Positions 57,155-64,000 of a stretch of 64,000 bases of DNA are shown piece after piece. Origin of the DNA: an uncultured Sphingomonas sp. GTDB taxonomy: Bacteria > Pseudomonadota > Alphaproteobacteria > Sphingomonadales > Sphingomonadaceae. The notes under the pieces were generated by a model, which made no database searches, was not told the origin of the DNA, and saw only the letters and a list, made by a program, of their open reading frames with translations. The stretch spans positions 62,001 to 126,000 of the forward strand of contig NZ_CAJYHX010000021.1 in NCBI RefSeq assembly GCF_913774285.1, in the 5' to 3' direction. Both the position numbers and the translations under genes were made by a program. Positions within the stretch are counted from its first letter, which is position 1. The number at the start of each line of letters is the position of its first letter.

Positions 57155-59067
57155 CCTTGCGCATCCTGCTTGCCGCCACGCTGATGACGGCGCCGATCGC
57201 CACGCCGGCCCTGGCCGCGTTGCCCGACGACACCAGCCCCGCGGTTATCGACGAGGACGCCCCTACTCCCGCCGCCGCCAGGCACAAGGGCGACGGCATC
57301 CCGCCCCAGCTCGATGCCGATCAGCGCGCCGATTACCGCTTCGTCTTCGATGCGATCCGCAACGGCCGCTGGGCGGATGCGCAGATCAAGCTCGATTCGA
57401 TGAAGCCGGGCCCGCTCCATGCGATCGCCCGCGCCCAGCTCTACACCGCCAAGGGTTCGCCCCGTGTCGAGGCCGACCAGCTGGTTGCGTTGATCACCGA
57501 GGCACCCGAACTGCCCCAGGCCGAGCAGCTCGTTCGCCTCGCCAAGACGCGTGGCGTCAGCGACCTGCCCTCGCTGCCGGTCGCCCAGCGGCTGATCTGG
57601 TTCGACGGCGCGCCGATCCGCAAGCGCGCCCGCTCGGTGCGCAGCGACAATGCCGCGACCGAAGTCGCCATTCTGATGGCGCCCTATGTGAAGACCGACA
57701 ACGGCCCCGCCGCCGAAGCGGTCGTCGCGCGCTTCGCTAATGACCTGACGCCTGACGCGTTGACCGAGTGGCAGCAGAAGGTCGCCTGGATCTATTATGT
57801 CGCCGGGGACGACGCCAATGCCCGCCGCATGGCCGCCAAGGCCGAGCAGGGCCTGGGCGAATGGGCCGCGCAGGCCGACTGGGCCGATGGCCTCGCCGCC
57901 TGGCGCCAGCAGGATTGCGCCGGCGCCACCGCCGCCTTCGAGCGTGTCGCGACCCGCGCCAGCGATATCGAGCTGCGCGCCGCCGGGCTGTTCTGGGGCT
58001 CGCGCGCAGAAATGGCGTGCGGCCGCCCGGACCGCGTCGCCGCCAAGCTGCGCGCCGCCAGCCAATATGGCGAGACCTTCTACGGCCTGCTCGCCCGCTC
58101 CAGCCTTGGCCTCGAGGAGCAGCGGCTTGAAGGCGACCGGATGGTCAGCAAGGACTGGGCCGCGCTCGAGCGTCGCCCGAACGTCCGCGTGGCCGCCGCG
58201 CTGGCCGAGATCGGCGAGACTTCGCTCGCCGACCAGGTGCTGCGCCACCAGGCCAAGTTCTGCACGCCCGACGATCACGGCGCGCTCACCCGTCTCGCCG
58301 CCGAGCTGAGCCTGCCCCAGACCGAATTGTGGCTCGCGCATAACGGTCCGGCCGGGGCCAAGCCGATCGTCGAGGCGCGTTATCCGGTGCCGAACTGGTC
58401 GCCCGACGGCGGCTGGCGCGTCGATCGCTCGCTGGTGTTCGCGCACACGCTGCAGGAGTCGAACTTTCGTACCGAGGTGCGTAGCGCGGCCGGCGCGATG
58501 GGGCTGATGCAGGTGAAGACTGGCGCCGCGATCGACGTGGGCCGCCGTCGCGGCGTGACCTATGCCGCGTCCGACCTCACCAAGCCGTCGGTCAACATGG
58601 AGATCGGCCAGTCCTATCTCGAGCAGCTGCGCGACATGCCGCAGACGCAGGGCCTTCTGCCCAAGGTGATCGCGGCCTACAATGCGGGGCCGAGCCCGGT
58701 CGATGCCTGGAACCAGGCCTCGCGCGACGGCGGCGATCCCCTCCTCTATATCGAGAGCATCCCCTACTGGGAGACGCGCGGCTATGTGGTGACGGTGCTG
58801 CGCAACTACTGGATGTACGAGCTGCACGACGGCAAGCCCTCACCCAGCCGCATCGCGCTGGCGGGCGGCATGTGGCCGCGCTTCCCCGGCATGGCCGGGG
58901 CCAAGGCCGTCAAGCTCAAGACCGCGCGGGCGCCCATGCTTACCTTCCCGGCGCCGCAGCCGGTGGAGCCTGCGCCGATCCAGCAGCAGTTCCAGCTGCC
59001 CGCCACGGGCGCCGCGGTGACGATCAGCGCCGCCAAGCTGCCGAGCGAGGTCGCGCGTGGCAATTGA
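57151..59067 (+). CDS. Soluble lytic murein transglycosylase
   Basis: 638 residues. Signal peptide (residues 1-22), then a long superhelical U-domain of helical repeats (about 50-400), and the SLT catalytic domain with the Glu in [10 protein letters not shown] and [13 protein letters not shown], the [13 protein letters not shown] and the [12 protein letters not shown] ending. It cleaves the glycan backbone of peptidoglycan with formation of 1,6-anhydro products. The TTG start overlaps the UDG-like gene; the 3' end overlaps moaB by 11 bases. Confidence 0.93.
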   Translation: MTLRILLAATLMTAPIATPALAALPDDTSPAVIDEDAPTPAAARHKGDGIPPQLDADQRADYRFVFDAIRNGRWADAQIKLDSMKPGPLHAIARAQLYTAKGSPRVEADQLVALITEAPELPQAEQLVRLAKTRGVSDLPSLPVAQRLIWFDGAPIRKRARSVRSDNAATEVAILMAPYVKTDNGPAAEAVVARFANDLTPDALTEWQQKVAWIYYVAGDDANARRMAAKAEQGLGEWAAQADWADGLAAWRQQDCAGATAAFERVATRASDIELRAAGLFWGSRAEMACGRPDRVAAKLRAASQYGETFYGLLARSSLGLEEQRLEGDRMVSKDWAALERRPNVRVAAALAEIGETSLADQVLRHQAKFCTPDDHGALTRLAAELSLPQTELWLAHNGPAGAKPIVEARYPVPNWSPDGGWRVDRSLVFAHTLQESNFRTEVRSAAGAMGLMQVKTGAAIDVGRRRGVTYAASDLTKPSVNMEIGQSYLEQLRDMPQTQGLLPKVIAAYNAGPSPVDAWNQASRDGGDPLLYIESIPYWETRGYVVTVLRNYWMYELHDGKPSPSRIALAGGMWPRFPGMAGAKAVKLKTARAPMLTFPAPQPVEPAPIQQQFQLPATGAAVTISAAKLPSEVARGN

Positions 59068-59584
59068 CGAGAGCATCGCCTTCCGCCCCGTCCGCATCGC
59101 TGTCCTCACCGTCTCCGACACCCGCACCCTGGCCGAGGACCGCTCGGGCGACCGGCTCGTCCAGCGGCTGACCGACGCAGGCCATCTGCTCAGCGACCGC
59201 GCGATCCTGCGCGACGATGTCGATGCGATCGCGGCGCAGTTCGAAGCGTGGATCGCGGCACCCGGCGTCGAGGTAATCCTCGCCACCGGCGGCACCGGGG
59301 TGACCGGACGTGACGTGACGCCCGAGGCGCTGGCGCGCGTGTGGGACAAGGAGATCCCGGGCTTCGGCGAACTGTTCCGCTGGCTGAGCTACGCCAAGAT
59401 CGGCACCTCGACGATCCAGTCGCGCGCCACCGCAGGCGTCGCCCGCGGCACCTATATCTTCGCGCTGCCGGGCTCGACCGGCGCTGTCACCGACGCCTGG
59501 GACGGCATCCTCGCCAGCCAGCTCGACATCCGCCACAAGCCCTGCAACTTCGTCGAGCTGATGGGGCGGTTGCAGGAGCGGTAA
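59057..59584 (+). CDS. moaB: Molybdenum cofactor biosynthesis protein B
   Basis: 175 residues from a GTG start. The MoaB/MogA fold is shown by [17 protein letters not shown], the [19 protein letters not shown] loop and the [16 protein letters not shown] region. It adenylylates or binds molybdopterin. Overlaps the transglycosylase gene. No other moa genes adjacent. Confidence 0.94.
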   Translation: MAIDESIAFRPVRIAVLTVSDTRTLAEDRSGDRLVQRLTDAGHLLSDRAILRDDVDAIAAQFEAWIAAPGVEVILATGGTGVTGRDVTPEALARVWDKEIPGFGELFRWLSYAKIGTSTIQSRATAGVARGTYIFALPGSTGAVTDAWDGILASQLDIRHKPCNFVELMGRLQER

Positions 59585-59613
59585 GGCACCATCCCTGCCC
59601 GTGCCCTCTGCAG

Positions 59614-59689
59614 TGCTCCTGCGAAAGCAGGAGCCCAGGGCCGCGAGCGACGTCTTATCCTACCCTGGGCCCCTGCTTTCGCAGGGGCA
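59614..59689. repeat. Palindromic repeat, copy D (divergent type)
   Basis: Two 27-base arms (59614-59640 and 59663-59689, each reading CTCCTGC-GAAA-GCAGGAG or its complement) are separated by 22 bases. The core differs from copies A to C, but the inverted-dimer layout is the same. It sits between the 3' ends of moaB and the convergent VOC gene. Confidence 0.75.
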
Positions 59690-59701
59690 CGGGTAGTTCG
59701 G

Positions 59702-60037
59702 TCACCCCTCCATCACCCACGCCGCCAACTCATGCCCCTGCGGATCGCGGAAATGGAACCGCCGCCCGCCGGGAAAGCTGAAGATCGGCACCGTCACAAC
59801 ACCGCCTGCCGCTTCCACCGCCGCCAGCGTCGCCTCCAGATCGTCGACCGCGATCACCGGCAGCAGTTGCGTCCGCCCCTGCGCATCACCGTCGAGCCCG
59901 ACATCGGTGTCGCCACTCATCGTCGCCGCATAGCTCGGCCCGAAATCGGTGAACTGCCAGTCGAACACGGCGCCGTAGAAGCCCTTGAGCGCGCCCACGT
60001 CACCCGCAGGCAATTCGAGATAGTTCAACCGCGCCAT
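59702..60037 (-). CDS. VOC-fold (glyoxalase-like) protein
   Basis: 111 residues. The betaalphabeta-beta-beta-beta VOC pattern is clear (MARLNYLELPAGDVGALKGF, VDDLEATLAAVEAAGG, HFRDPQGHELAAWVM). Several metal-site positions of glyoxalase I are preserved (the final Glu), but the full set is incomplete, so function is uncertain. Starts at ATG 60037, convergent with moaB and divergent from the radical SAM gene. Confidence 0.85.
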   Translation of the reverse strand: MARLNYLELPAGDVGALKGFYGAVFDWQFTDFGPSYAATMSGDTDVGLDGDAQGRTQLLPVIAVDDLEATLAAVEAAGGVVTVPIFSFPGGRRFHFRDPQGHELAAWVMEG

Positions 60038-60093
60038 CACCCATCCCCCTCAATGTTCTTGCTTCGTTCTATCGCTCGGCCTAGCATCGCGCA

Positions 60094-61164
60094 ATGGCAA
60101 AGAGTCGCCCCGTCCGCGGCGCCACGTTCAACGACGCGAGCGCGCGCTTCAACCTCCCAGCTCGCGAGGCCGACGGCGACTGGCTCGATGCGCAGGAAGC
60201 GATCGACGGCGCCCCGCCGCCGCTCCGCACCACGGTGACGGTCGAGACCCCGCGCACGATCATCAGCCGCAACCAGTCGCCGGACATCAGCTTCGAGCAA
60301 TCGGTGAACCCCTATCGCGGCTGCGAGCATGGTTGCATCTATTGCTTCGCCCGGCCGAGCCATGCCTATCTCGACCTCTCCCCCGGCCTGGATTTCGAGA
60401 GCAAGCTGTTCGTGAAGCCGACCGCGCCCGCGCTGCTCCGCGCCGAGCTGTCTAAGCGCGGCTATGTGTGCAAGCCGATCGCCTTCGGCACCAATACCGA
60501 TCCTTATCAGCCGATCGAATCGACCTGGCGGATCACCCGTGGCTGCCTGGAGCTGCTCGCCGAATGCCGCCATCCGGTGACGATCACCACCAAGTCCAAC
60601 CGCGTGGTGAAGGACCTCGACCTGCTCGCCCCCATGGCTGCGCAGGGGCTGGCGGCGGTGATGCTCTCGGTCACCTCGCTCGATCCTAGGATCGCGATGA
60701 CCGTGGAGCCCCGCGCGCCGCATCCCGAACGCCGGCTGGCGGCGATCCGCACGCTTACCGATGCCGGCGTACCGGTGTTCGTCTCGATGTCGCCCGTGAT
60801 CCCGCACGTCACAGACCACGAGATGGAGCATATCCTCGAACGTGCGGCGGAGGCCGGCGCGCGCGGCGCCTTCTTCCTGCCGGTGCGGCTGCCCTGGGAA
60901 GTCGCCCCGCTGTTCCGCGCTTGGCTCGACGCGCATTTCCCCGATCGTGCCGGCAAGGTGATGGCGACGATCCAGTCGATCCGCGGCGGCAAGGACAATG
61001 ACCCCGGCTTCTTCACCCGCATGCGCGGCCAGGGCCCCTGGGCCGAACTGCTCCGCACCCGCTTCACCCGCGCGGTGCAGCGCTACGGGCTCGACGGCGA
61101 GCGGATGCGACTGCGTACCGATCTGTTCCGCCCGCCCGCCGGGCCGCAGGGGGAGCTGTTCTAG
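60094..61164 (+). CDS. Radical SAM protein (PA0069/SPL-like family)
   Basis: 356 residues. The radical SAM cluster CxxxCxxC is present as GCEHGCIYCFAR (about 77-88), followed by a TIM-barrel core (SKRGYVCKPIAFGTNTDPYQ, TTKSNRVVKDLDLL, SVTSLDP). Together with the N-terminal segment (SRNQSPDISFEQSVNPYRG) this matches the PA0069 family, relatives of spore photoproduct lyase. The substrate is unknown. It has a short leader after the divergent VOC gene. Confidence 0.9.
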   Translation: MAKSRPVRGATFNDASARFNLPAREADGDWLDAQEAIDGAPPPLRTTVTVETPRTIISRNQSPDISFEQSVNPYRGCEHGCIYCFARPSHAYLDLSPGLDFESKLFVKPTAPALLRAELSKRGYVCKPIAFGTNTDPYQPIESTWRITRGCLELLAECRHPVTITTKSNRVVKDLDLLAPMAAQGLAAVMLSVTSLDPRIAMTVEPRAPHPERRLAAIRTLTDAGVPVFVSMSPVIPHVTDHEMEHILERAAEAGARGAFFLPVRLPWEVAPLFRAWLDAHFPDRAGKVMATIQSIRGGKDNDPGFFTRMRGQGPWAELLRTRFTRAVQRYGLDGERMRLRTDLFRPPAGPQGELF

Positions 61165-61183
61165 CGGCAGGAGCAGAGAGGCC

Positions 61184-61633
61184 TCAGCCCTTGGCGCTGA
61201 ACCAGCGAGGGACCGCCTTGCGCCAGCGGTCGAGCAGAGTCTCGCGGCGGCAATGGCCACACGCCGCACGCACAGCGGCAACGCGATCGTCCGAATCGCC
61301 CGCACCGGGATTGGCCGAAAAATAGCGCGCATATTTATCGGCGACGTGGTGGAAGTCCGCCGCATCCGCAGGCGTCTGGCCGGCCTTGATGGTGACGTTG
61401 GGCCAGATCTCGGAATAGGTGGCGTTGAGTTCCAGCCAAGGCGCGGCCCGCGGCTCGGTGTCGAACACGATCGCGTCGGTTGGACAAGCCTCGATACAGC
61501 AGCTGCAATCCACGCACTCGCGCGGGTTGATCACCAGCATGGTCTCGCCTTCATAGAAGGCATCGACGGGACAGACTTCCACGCAGTCCATGTGCTTGCA
61601 CTTGATGCAAGCGTCCGTGATCACCCCGGTCAT
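61184..61633 (-). CDS. fdxA: FdxA-like ferredoxin with a cysteine-containing tail
   Basis: 149 residues. The bacterial 7Fe-type ferredoxin core (residues 1-60) has [14 protein letters not shown] and [12 protein letters not shown]; the first ten cysteines place 3Fe-4S and 4Fe-4S clusters. After residue 60 the sequence differs from normal FdxA: a 90-residue tail with AACGHC (Cys125, Cys128) and a basic, Trp-containing end ([10 protein letters not shown]). Function as a low-potential electron carrier is likely; the tail may interact with a partner. The ATG at 61633 was chosen. Confidence 0.82.
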   Translation of the reverse strand: MTGVITDACIKCKHMDCVEVCPVDAFYEGETMLVINPRECVDCSCCIEACPTDAIVFDTEPRAAPWLELNATYSEIWPNVTIKAGQTPADAADFHHVADKYARYFSANPGAGDSDDRVAAVRAACGHCRRETLLDRWRKAVPRWFSAKG

Positions 61634-61708
61634 GCTGCAAAAGCCCCTCTGTCCGGCCAAGGCCGAGGAGGTTGCACCATGCCAAGCAGGTTCGCCAAGC
61701 AGCCCCGG

Positions 61709-62932
61709 CTAGCGCAGCAGCGCGAGCGGCACCGCCTGCGCCATCGCGGCGTAGCCCGCCACCGATGGATGCAGCCCGTCCCCGCTGTCATAGTCCCTGC
61801 GCAACCGCTTGGGGTCGGCCGGATCGCGCATCGCTTCGTCGAAATCGATCACCGCGTCGAAATTACCCGGCGTGCGGATCCAGCGGTTGACCGCCTGGCG
61901 ATCGGCCTCGTTCTGCGCATCGGGATGATAATAGCCCGAGCCCGCATAGGGCATGATCGTCGCGCCGATCGCCTTGATCCCGCGGGCATGGGCGCGGGCG
62001 ACGATCTGGCGATAGGCGTCGATCATCCGCGCCACCAGCGCCGTGTGGGCTGCCGCCGGCACCGGCGCCTCGCGGGTCAGCGTGCCGAGATCGTTGACTC
62101 CCTCCAGCACGATCAGGTGGGTGAGGCCCGGCTGACCGATCACATCATGATCGAACCGTGCCAGTGCGTTCGGCCCCAGCCCGTCGTTGAGCAGCCGGTT
62201 GCCGCCGATCCCGGCATTGAGCACCGCCACCTCGCCCATCCTCGGCGCCGCGCGCAGCCGGCGCTGGAGCGCGTCGGTCCAGCGCGCATTGGTGTTGGGC
62301 TTCACGCCGTAGCCGTCCGTGATCGAATCCCCGAACGCGACGATCGCGCGTGCCTTGGGCGCCACCGCCTCGATGCCGGCAATCTGGAACCAGTGATCGA
62401 CGGTCTTGGCGCCCGCGAGATCCGGATCGGCGCTGTGGTTGCCGTGGACGAGATAGGAGGTCGCGCGCGAGCCCGGGTGGCCGGTCTGCTGCGCCGGCGG
62501 ATTGGCGACATAGAGCGAGATGGCGAGATCGGTGCCGCCCGCACCCTTCAGCTCGATCGGGTCGCTCCAATAATCGGCACCCGCCGGGATCGTCACCGCC
62601 ACCGCGCCGCCGAAGCGCAGCGGGCGCAGCGTGGCGGCGTCGATCTTCGGGCTGGCGATGTCCACCGCGCGGGCGATCGTCGCGCCGTCGATGGTCAGCG
62701 GCGCGCTGCCGAAGCGGTTGGTGAAGCGCACCCGCAGCCGAGTCGCGGGTCCCTGGAGGCGCACGATCTGGCGCAGCGTGGCATCGGTGAGATCGGCGGC
62801 GGGCAAGGCATTCTGCGAGTCGAGCGCCAGCTGCGAGGTCCACCACGCCGTCGTCCAGCGATCCCCTGGCGCGGCCTGCGCGGTCGCCGCCGCAAGCAGC
62901 CCCACCACGACCCAGCGCAGCATCTTCGCCAT
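61709..62932 (-). CDS. Secreted SGNH/GDSL hydrolase
   Basis: 407 residues. Signal peptide ends near residue 21 (TAQAAPG). The SGNH domain has the nucleophile in VAFGDSITDGYG, the glycine in GIGGNRLL, Asn in GVNDLG and the Asp-His pair in DSGDGLHPS. Such enzymes deacylate sugars or lipids. The ATG at 62932 has GGAGAGG upstream. Its divergent spacer with the aminopeptidase gene holds a perfect 30-base dyad. Confidence 0.92.
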   Translation of the reverse strand: MAKMLRWVVVGLLAAATAQAAPGDRWTTAWWTSQLALDSQNALPAADLTDATLRQIVRLQGPATRLRVRFTNRFGSAPLTIDGATIARAVDIASPKIDAATLRPLRFGGAVAVTIPAGADYWSDPIELKGAGGTDLAISLYVANPPAQQTGHPGSRATSYLVHGNHSADPDLAGAKTVDHWFQIAGIEAVAPKARAIVAFGDSITDGYGVKPNTNARWTDALQRRLRAAPRMGEVAVLNAGIGGNRLLNDGLGPNALARFDHDVIGQPGLTHLIVLEGVNDLGTLTREAPVPAAAHTALVARMIDAYRQIVARAHARGIKAIGATIMPYAGSGYYHPDAQNEADRQAVNRWIRTPGNFDAVIDFDEAMRDPADPKRLRRDYDSGDGLHPSVAGYAAMAQAVPLALLR

Positions 62933-62971
62933 ACACCCTCTCCAGCAATATATTGATAGCGGTACCATAGT

Positions 62972-63001
62972 CCGGAACGGAGTCAGGGCAAGCCGTTCCG
63001 G
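62972..63001. promoter_or_regulatory. Perfect 9-bp dyad between divergent hydrolase and aminopeptidase genes
   Basis: CCGGAACGG (62972-62980) and CCGTTCCGG (62993-63001) pair perfectly across 12 bases. Because the sequence is symmetric, GGAAC-N15-CGTT is present on both strands, one base short of the EcfG spacing. It lies about 40 bases before the SGNH gene and about 71 before the aminopeptidase gene. It may be an operator or a bidirectional promoter core; no T runs suggest a terminator. Confidence 0.45.
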
Positions 63002-63072
63002 CGTGCCGCTGTGCTATTGCGGCAATGCAGCGGCAGACCTAAGCAGTTGCCTTCTTCGACCAAGGAACCTCG

Positions 63073-64000
63073 ATGCGCGCGCTTCTCTTCGCTTCCTCCG
63101 CCTTGCTGCTGCCCGTCGCCGCTCTCGCCCAGACACCCGCCGTGCCCACCGGCAAGCTGCCTGATGCCGCCACGCCGATCGCCTATCGACTCGATTTCAC
63201 CATCCTGCCCGAGAAGGATCGCTTCAACGGCCATACCGAGATCGACATCGACCTGAAGGCGCCCGCGCGGACGATCTGGATGCACGGCCGCGACCTGCAC
63301 GTCGCCAAGGCGATCGCGCGGAGCGGCGGCAAGTCGGTCACGGCGACGTTCACGCAGAAGAGCGCCACTGGCCTCGCCGAGCTCGACTTCGGCAAGACGC
63401 TGCCCGCCGGTCGCGTGACACTGGTGTTCGACTATGACGCCGCGTTCGGCACCGGCACCCAGGGGCTCTATCATGTGAAGGTCGAGGACGCCTGGTACAG
63501 CTGGACCCAGTTCGAATCGATCGAGGCGCGCGCCGCCTTCCCGTCCTTCGACCAGCCGGGCTACAAGACGCCGTTCACCGTCTCGATTACGACCAAGCCC
63601 GGCTTCACCGCGGTCAGCAACGCGCCCGAGGCAAGCAGCCGCAAGGCGGGCGCGCTGGTCCGCCACCAGTTCGCACCGACCAAGCCGCTGCCGACCTACC
63701 TCGTCGCGCTGGTCACCGGCCCCTTCGCGACCGCCTCCACGATGATCCCGCCGACGCCCCAGCGCAGCACCCAGATGCCGCTGGGCGTCGTGGGCACCAA
63801 GCCCAATGCCGGCCAGCTCGCCTTTGCGCGCGACGAATCGGGCAAGATCGTCTCGCTGCTCGAGAATTATTTCGGCCAGCCCTTCCCCTTCCCCAAGCTC
63901 GACCAGATCGGCTCGCCGATCATGCCGGGCGCGATGGAGAATGCCGGCGCCGACATCTATGGCGACGGCATCCTCTTCCTCGACGAGAAGGATAGCAGCG
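63073..64000 (+). CDS. M1-family aminopeptidase (3' end outside window)
   Basis: 309 residues visible. Signal peptide (residues 1-19, AALAQ) and the N-terminal beta domain of M1 peptidases, ending at the exopeptidase motif GAMENAG (about 291-297). The zinc HExxH should lie just beyond the edge. It is expected to trim N-terminal residues from peptides in the periplasm. ATG 63073 has AAGGAA upstream. Confidence 0.9.
   Translation, partial: MRALLFASSALLLPVAALAQTPAVPTGKLPDAATPIAYRLDFTILPEKDRFNGHTEIDIDLKAPARTIWMHGRDLHVAKAIARSGGKSVTATFTQKSATGLAELDFGKTLPAGRVTLVFDYDAAFGTGTQGLYHVKVEDAWYSWTQFESIEARAAFPSFDQPGYKTPFTVSITTKPGFTAVSNAPEASSRKAGALVRHQFAPTKPLPTYLVALVTGPFATASTMIPPTPQRSTQMPLGVVGTKPNAGQLAFARDESGKIVSLLENYFGQPFPFPKLDQIGSPIMPGAMENAGADIYGDGILFLDEKDSS

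Noticed and set aside
59614..59689. Rho-independent terminator of moaB
   Set aside because: The stem structure is present, but no T run follows and the inverted-dimer plan matches the dispersed repeats elsewhere. It may still protect the 3' end.

Overview
This 64 kb window is a GC-rich, densely coded chromosomal segment that most resembles the Sphingomonadaceae (a Sphingomonas-type alphaproteobacterium). The supporting signs are family and order based. They include the eno-ftsB-pdhA-pdhB cluster with a lipoyl domain on PdhB, a ChvI/ChvG pair next to pckA, rapZ, EIIA and HPr, a DmdC-type acyl-CoA dehydrogenase behind a MerR regulator, dispersed inverted-dimer repeats of the sphingomonad type, and short motifs resembling alphaproteobacterial EcfG (general stress sigma factor) promoters. 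I saw no tRNA, rRNA, CRISPR array, insertion sequence or prophage. No stretch longer than 300 bases lacks a gene.

Layout. 1-4.8 kb: the N-terminal part of a membrane diguanylate cyclase, a UvrD/PcrA helicase, a small WYL-like protein, a glycine-zipper envelope protein, a DUF465 protein and a 25-residue membrane peptide. 4.8-8.7 kb: two MFS exporters, the second translationally coupled to cysK. 8.7-12.7 kb: an OmpA-type lipoprotein coupled to a Na+/H+ antiporter, then a SleB-type cell-wall hydrolase. 12.7-22.3 kb: acyl-CoA dehydrogenase with its MerR regulator, small secreted proteins and lipoproteins, hisI, an LprI-N protein, a ChaN-like protein, a stress-type small protein, purF, an SDR, an EF-hand protein and a squalene-synthase-like protein. 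22.3-25.6 kb: a TadG-TadE-TadE cluster closed by a strong bidirectional terminator.

25.6-32 kb: pdhB, pdhA, ftsB and eno run on the minus strand. Divergent from eno is a four-gene membrane-protein operon of the YqjD/YqjE type behind an EcfG-like promoter. 32-38.3 kb: pckA with a downstream gene that has no ordinary start codon, then chvI-chvG-rapZ-EIIA-ptsH, in which overlapping or closely spaced genes link an envelope/acid two-component system to a nitrogen-type PTS branch. 38.4-43 kb: a SpoU methyltransferase, a META-domain protein, a LOV-PAS-HWE kinase that looks like a blue-light sensor, and rmuC.

43-54.7 kb is housekeeping: def, recR, fmt, truA, rlmD, nnr, a lipoprotein, ilvD, an N-formylglutamate amidohydrolase-like protein, a crotonase lacking both usual glutamates, ispE and a TPR protein. 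54.6-64 kb: ETF-ubiquinone oxidoreductase, a degenerate uracil-DNA-glycosylase-like protein, a lytic transglycosylase, moaB, a VOC protein, a radical SAM protein, a ferredoxin, an SGNH hydrolase, and the start of an M1 aminopeptidase cut by the window edge.

The most interesting thread is a possible light/stress circuit. A LOV-HWE kinase with no adjacent response regulator carries an EcfG-like promoter of its own. Similar promoters precede small membrane or stress-type genes elsewhere in the window. HWE/HisKA_2 kinases are known to feed the PhyR-NepR-EcfG general stress response in sphingomonads. The link here is inferred from motifs read by eye.
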